A DNA stretch of 28,484 bases from DATJYV01 sp035499415 (lineage in GTDB: Bacteria > Bacteroidota > Ignavibacteria > UBA10030), in the NCBI GenBank assembly GCA_035499415.1, contig DATJYV010000028.1, positions 1-28,484 of the forward strand, given 5' to 3'. Below the pieces are notes generated by a model. It made no database searches and was not told the DNA's origin. It saw only the letters and a list, made by a program, of their open reading frames with translations. Below, one piece after another: positions 24,741 to 28,484 of the stretch; within the stretch, counting starts at the first letter, position 1, and each line of letters opens with the position of its first letter. Both the position numbers and the translations under genes were made by a program.

Positions 24741-26387
24741 TTATTTGAGAAGAACCAGTTTTCGCGTTTCCGTGAACGTCCCTGATTGCAGGACGTAGAA
24801 ATACATCCCGCTCGGCAACCCCGTTCCGTCAAACGAAATTGAATGACGCCCGGCCGATATTCTGCCATGAATCAGAATTGCAATTTCGCGACCCAGGAGG
24901 TCAAATACTTTGAGACTCGCATCATTCGTTACGGGCAACTCGAAACTTATCAGTGTCGTGGGATTAAACGGATTCGGATAATTTTGGAACAAGGCAAAGT
25001 CCCGCTGCTGCCGGGCTGCCCCTTCCACTGCGAGCAGCTGATCGCCCGTCGTAAATCCTGCGGCAGCAGAATTCACGCTCGCCCCCATGCTATCGACGGC
25101 ACTGACGTGCCAAAAATAGGAAGTTTGGCCTGCAAGAGGTGGATTGAGATGGACGAGAGTGTCGGTAACAACGGTATCGGCCACCACATGGGAAAACAAG
25201 CTGTCCGTTGCCACCTGGACCCGATATGATGTGGCGGGCATCGACTGCCTCCACGTGAGAATCGCGTCGCGCGGTTGGCCGCTCAGCCCGACCGGGGATA
25301 CAACGGCCGGAGTGGCGACATATATGCGCAACCATTTCATCGCCGGGCGCTCGGACCAATCCGATCGTATCAGGTAGGCATTCGGCTCCCAGATGTCCCC
25401 CTGGAGGTAACCCCACAATGTGATCCCCTTCACGCCGGGATCTTCCCAAAACAGGGGGAAATAGATTTTGTAATTGGCCAGCTGAATGCTGTCGCTTGCT
25501 TCATTGATATCGAATTCAGAAATATAAACGGGCAATCCTGTCGCTACCAGCCGGTCGAGATTTGATTTGAGCGTGCTCACCGAATAGGAATAAGGGGACG
25601 ATGCACCCGCAGGGCTTTTGAACTCGAAGTAGTGCCCCTGGATGCCGATTCCATCGATCAGTCCTCTCACCTTGAGCGTGTCAATCAGCTTTATGTAGTT
25701 CGTGGTTACGTTGTTGTCCTGAAGAATATTGTAGTCGTTGACGAGAAGTTTCGTGTCCGGAAAAAAGGCATTGCGCGCCATCTGAAACGCCGTGACGACC
25801 CAGTCCCATCCCGTGCTTCCGTTTCCCCCTAGCGCATTCAGATACGGCGGTGGAGCATGGAATGGTTCGTTCACGACATCGACGAATCGAGTAGACGTAT
25901 ACCTCTGGGCAACCGTGTCGATCCATTTCACTACCTCGGCTCTTTGCGTCGCCGAATCCAGGGCCCCGATCCAGGACGGCTGTTGCGATCCCCAGACAAG
26001 ATTGTGGTGCTTGTACGGGAAGAAACTGGCATACGCGAAATTATAAATATTATCGAGATCCCCCCAGGAATAGGACCCTTGACTGCCCTCTACGCTCCCC
26101 CACTTGCCTGCGTTCTCCGGCGTGACCTGGTTCCAAAATGTGCCAAAATTCGGACTCGAATAGCCGTAACACGACCCAAGAAATTTCGCCTGACCGCTCG
26201 CGAGCGGCTGACTCAAAACTCCCGAAGAGAACACGCAGGCGAGGCCCATCACAGCGCCGACAATTGACACGCGTCGCACACCCGGCAGGAAGCGCCATCG
26301 GGCTCCCATGACGCCTGCACGGATTTCCCGAACGCTTTTTTCTGAGCATCTGCGACAACCTGCGCCGTCGATTCCCATCCTCTTCAT
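24741..26387 (-). CDS. GH10 endo-1,4-beta-xylanase with Fn3-like domain and T9SS tail
   Basis: 548 residues from ATG 26387, which has an AAAGAGG element; a shorter start at 26309 (residue 27) would give a more usual signal peptide (hydrophobic stretch SIVGAVMGLACVFSSGVLS, 41-59). The GH10 domain (about 65-360) has HHNLVWGSQQPSW, acid/base E174 in VDVVNEPFHAPPPY, LLVNDYNIL, and nucleophile E291 in VYISEFDINEAS, followed by ITLWGY. A fibronectin-III-like domain (about 370-450, with SYFWHVSAVDSMG) leads to a T9SS tail (FALFQNYPNPFNPTTLISF to RKLVLLK). It is the first gene after a terminator and probably heads the main transcription unit. Confidence 0.95.
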   Translation of the reverse strand: MKRMGIDGAGCRRCSEKSVREIRAGVMGARWRFLPGVRRVSIVGAVMGLACVFSSGVLSQPLASGQAKFLGSCYGYSSPNFGTFWNQVTPENAGKWGSVEGSQGSYSWGDLDNIYNFAYASFFPYKHHNLVWGSQQPSWIGALDSATQRAEVVKWIDTVAQRYTSTRFVDVVNEPFHAPPPYLNALGGNGSTGWDWVVTAFQMARNAFFPDTKLLVNDYNILQDNNVTTNYIKLIDTLKVRGLIDGIGIQGHYFEFKSPAGASSPYSYSVSTLKSNLDRLVATGLPVYISEFDINEASDSIQLANYKIYFPLFWEDPGVKGITLWGYLQGDIWEPNAYLIRSDWSERPAMKWLRIYVATPAVVSPVGLSGQPRDAILTWRQSMPATSYRVQVATDSLFSHVVADTVVTDTLVHLNPPLAGQTSYFWHVSAVDSMGASVNSAAAGFTTGDQLLAVEGAARQQRDFALFQNYPNPFNPTTLISFELPVTNDASLKVFDLLGREIAILIHGRISAGRHSISFDGTGLPSGMYFYVLQSGTFTETRKLVLLK

Positions 26388-26400
26388 GGCCGCCTCTTTG

Positions 26401-26598
26401 CTATTGTCGATAATTCATTTTCTTTGCCGAGGTCACCGCGCCTCTCTCCATCGTGGAGAAGTACGCCCCGGAAGGAACGTGATAGTCGGAACCGTCGATT
26501 CCCGTCCGCGAGACTGAATATGTACCGCGGGCGTCAAACTCCTCGACAAACATCTTGACAAGCCGGGCCGCAGAGATGAGTAGGAAGTCCGGTGTCAT
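26401..26598 (-). pseudogene. Remnant of a FlgD-like/T9SS C-terminal sorting domain
   Basis: A 65-codon reading ends at TAG 26401 and contains ARLVKMFVEEFDARGTYSV, then TGIDGSDYHVPSGAYFSTM and AVTSAKKM. This follows the order of FlgD-like sorting domains (lV..Lvde...aGtysv.WdG.d..G..vpSGvYfy...g...t.KM), but the usual Trp before the Gly-Asp turn and the final hydrophobic-Lys end are altered. No intact gene precedes it. I read it as the tail of a gene lost between the Fn3 protein and the xylanase. Confidence 0.55.
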
Positions 26599-26820
26599 GG
26601 GAATTTCCGTCTTCGTAATCCCGGCACGGCCTCCCCACGATCAGGAGACGCGTCGAGGCACTGCGCACCGGCGGCGATGAAGGCCGCCCGCACAAATCGA
26701 TCCGCACCGGCGATCCATCCCGTGGCCTACGGGTCTGGTGGAAATGGTCGGGACAAATGCTGATCGCCACACCAACGCCACGAGGAAGGCAACGCGACGT
26801 CACACAGCTCACGTCACCCC
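26599..26820. other. Stretch without a recognisable gene
   Basis: No convincing coding sequence is visible here on either strand. One minus-strand reading contains GADRFVRAAFIAAGAQ, but it is bounded by stops in both directions and is too short to assign. The region probably contains the decayed body of the gene whose sorting-tail remnant follows. It could also hold the promoter of the xylanase-led unit, although I cannot point to clear promoter elements. Confidence 0.4.
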
Positions 26821-26861
26821 GGAAAAAAATGCAGCCCGCCCTTCACGAAGGGACGGGCTGC
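26821..26861 (-). terminator. Rho-independent terminator after the Fn3/T9SS gene
   Basis: On the minus strand GCAGCCCG pairs with CGGGCTGC and CCCTT with AAGGG around a 4-base loop (one bulged base), 26831-26861, followed directly by A and seven T. It starts 21 bases after the stop of the Fn3/T9SS gene and separates that transcript from the xylan block. Confidence 0.9.
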
Positions 26862-26882
26862 ATGGGGTAAAACGCAACCGCC

Positions 26883-28484
26883 TTACTTCATGAACATGAG
26901 CTTCTTCACTGCAACGAAGTCGCCCGAACCGTCCAGGCTATGGGCACTGATGCGGTAGAAATACACACCGCTGCTCATGCTGGAGGCATTCCATTGCACC
27001 CTGTAGCTCTGGGGCGACTGCACGCCGTCGACCAGCGTTGCGATCGTCCGTCCGAGTATGTCATAGACCTTCAGGGTAACGAATGCAGCCTTCGGAACAT
27101 CGTACCCGATGATCGTTGACGGGTTGAATGGATTCGGATAGTTCTGCAGCAGTGCGAACTCCTTTGGAACATCGGATGGGGCTTCGTCGACCTTCACGGT
27201 CGTATTTGTCGTGAAGAAGGCCGTCGAGGAGAATGCCCCCTCACCGCCCAAATTGACCGCACTGATGTGCCAGTAGTATGTCGTATTGGACTGCAGCGTA
27301 TCCGGAATCGTCAAGAGGGTGTCTCCGGTTACCGTGAAAATATTTTCCACGTACGTCGCGGTTGGGAAATTCACAGAGGCTACCTGAAGATGATAGCTTG
27401 TCGCATTCAGCGAAGAGGTCCAGCTGAACGTCGCCCTCCTCTTGCTCGGCGTCGGACTCTTCGGACCGAGCGTGAACGGAGCAAGGGGAACCTCGATCAC
27501 CGTGGTAAACGAGTCGATGCCACTGAAGGCGCTCGACCCACCCTGGTTGAACGCCAGGACCTTCCAGTAGTACTTCTGGCGATTCAGCAATCCCGACTTC
27601 ACGATGGACGTATCATGGAGTGTGGTGTCCACCGACATCGAGAGCCCGGTTGCGGTATATGTCCATATCTGGACGACGGAGTTCGTGTCTCCGGATACGT
27701 GGTTCCACTTAAACGTTATTGGAACCGGGACATTTGCCGCATTGTGACCAGGATATGCAAGCGTGGGTACTGCCGGTGTGAACATGATCGTGAATGAATC
27801 CACGGCCGAGAACGAAGAGGAGCCAGCAGCATTCCAGCCGCGCACACGCCAGTAGTACTTCTGTCCTGAGTTCAGAGTCTTTACCGACGTGTAGACCGTA
27901 TCCAGGATGCTTGTCGAGTCGTTGATGACCAGATTCGTCGTGAACCTGTTCACCGAGTCAATCTGGATGTGGTACGTCGATGCTGTCGACACATAACTCA
28001 CTTTCAGGATCGGCACCTTTGGAACGGTGATTGTTCCCGGTGCAGGAGACAGCGCCAGCGGCACTGTCGTGCACGGTGTATAGAGGGTCTTGAAGCTGTC
28101 GATCGCCGACCATACGCCCGTGAATCCCGCGCTGAAAGCCCGCACGCGCCAGTAATAGGTGGTGGAAAGTCCGAGCCGGGCAACATAATTGCTGTCCGTG
28201 AGACTCGACACATCCTTTGCCAGCGTGCCGAATGTGCGATTGGTCCCAATCTGGACGCGGTACGAAATGGAACCCGTGCCGCCCGTGACTCTGTTCCATC
28301 TCAGTGTATCCGTCGCGGCAAGCGATGTATCGCCCTTGCTAACCCACGAGGGTCGAGAGGTAACCGGTCCGGGAGGAATTGCCGCTCCTTCCTTGATCGT
28401 CCAGTATTTGTTCGTAACCGCGACATCTCCACCGGCCGCGAGCTGCGTCCCGGTCCAGCTCTGTACCGTGCCGTCCGGCCAATC
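26883..28484 (-). CDS. Surface or secreted protein with four Fn3-like repeats and T9SS tail (N-terminus outside window)
   Basis: The frame is open to the right edge, giving 533 residues; an internal GTG at 28211 is not the true start. The first about 50 residues (DWPDGTVQSWTGTQLAAGG... IPPGP) belong to an unseen upstream region. Four fibronectin-III-like repeats follow. Their strand F motifs read TTYYWRVRAF, KYYWRVRGWNAAG, KYYWKVLAFNQGG and TYYWHISAVNLGG, each closing with a DSFTT-like strand. The last about 95 residues are a T9SS type A sorting domain (FALLQNYPNPFNPSTIIGY to KKLMFMK). It has no visible catalytic domain in the window, so its role (adhesin, binding protein or enzyme with Fn3 linkers) is open. 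A terminator follows the stop. Confidence 0.88.
   Translation of the reverse strand, partial: DWPDGTVQSWTGTQLAAGGDVAVTNKYWTIKEGAAIPPGPVTSRPSWVSKGDTSLAATDTLRWNRVTGGTGSISYRVQIGTNRTFGTLAKDVSSLTDSNYVARLGLSTTYYWRVRAFSAGFTGVWSAIDSFKTLYTPCTTVPLALSPAPGTITVPKVPILKVSYVSTASTYHIQIDSVNRFTTNLVINDSTSILDTVYTSVKTLNSGQKYYWRVRGWNAAGSSSFSAVDSFTIMFTPAVPTLAYPGHNAANVPVPITFKWNHVSGDTNSVVQIWTYTATGLSMSVDTTLHDTSIVKSGLLNRQKYYWKVLAFNQGGSSAFSGIDSFTTVIEVPLAPFTLGPKSPTPSKRRATFSWTSSLNATSYHLQVASVNFPTATYVENIFTVTGDTLLTIPDTLQSNTTYYWHISAVNLGGEGAFSSTAFFTTNTTVKVDEAPSDVPKEFALLQNYPNPFNPSTIIGYDVPKAAFVTLKVYDILGRTIATLVDGVQSPQSYRVQWNASSMSSGVYFYRISAHSLDGSGDFVAVKKLMFMK

Noticed and set aside
26650..26740. Weak resemblance of GADRFVRAAFIAAGAQ to the end of a CHAT protease domain
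   Set aside because: Only about 20 residues between stop codons, no catalytic His/Cys block; too little to support a call.

Overview
The window looks like a hemicellulose (glucuronoarabinoxylan) degradation locus from a bacterium of the FCB group, most like the Ignavibacteria and their relatives. The main clue is the type IX secretion (T9SS) type A sorting tails with the core QNYPNPFNPTT and a basic ...K end, on four proteins. All real genes lie on the minus strand, so transcription runs from high to low coordinates. The genes are tightly packed, with several 4-base stop/start overlaps. I see no RNA genes, CRISPR arrays or insertion sequences. The assignment to a lineage is inference.

Right edge (26,883-28,484): the C-terminal part of a secreted protein with four fibronectin-III-like repeats and a T9SS tail, closed by a clear intrinsic terminator (about 26,821-26,861). 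After a gene-poor stretch holding a decayed sorting-domain remnant, the main block begins at 26,387. It encodes a GH10 xylanase, a GH30_8-like glucuronoxylanase, a GH35 beta-galactosidase, a GH29 alpha-L-fucosidase, a parallel beta-helix protein with a GH120 beta-xylosidase-like active-site arrangement, and a GH51 alpha-L-arabinofuranosidase.

Middle (about 9,789-16,497): sugar catabolism. It holds a FucI/AraA-superfamily ketol isomerase in place of classical AraA, a sodium:solute symporter with a 76-residue membrane partner, ribulokinase (araB), L-ribulose-5-phosphate 4-epimerase (araD) and a HAD sugar-phosphatase-like protein. Together these would import arabinose and carry it to xylulose 5-phosphate.

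Left part (1-9,693): a sialate-O-acetylesterase-family esterase, a second GH10 xylanase with a FIVAR-like module and T9SS tail, a GH115 alpha-glucuronidase, a UroD-family (methyltransferase-type) protein, a B12-binding corrinoid protein and a CE15 glucuronoyl esterase that runs off the left edge. The CE15 gene overlaps the corrinoid gene by ATGA. It is absent from a simple complete-ORF list because its stop lies outside the window.

The most exciting reading is that the UroD-fold protein and the corrinoid protein form a cobalamin-dependent O-demethylase for 4-O-methyl-D-glucuronate. That is the methyl ether released by exactly the GH115 and CE15 enzymes encoded on either side. Corrinoid O-demethylases are established for aromatic methyl ethers; a sugar methyl-ether version embedded in a xylan locus would be new to my knowledge. 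The substrate assignment is inference from gene order.
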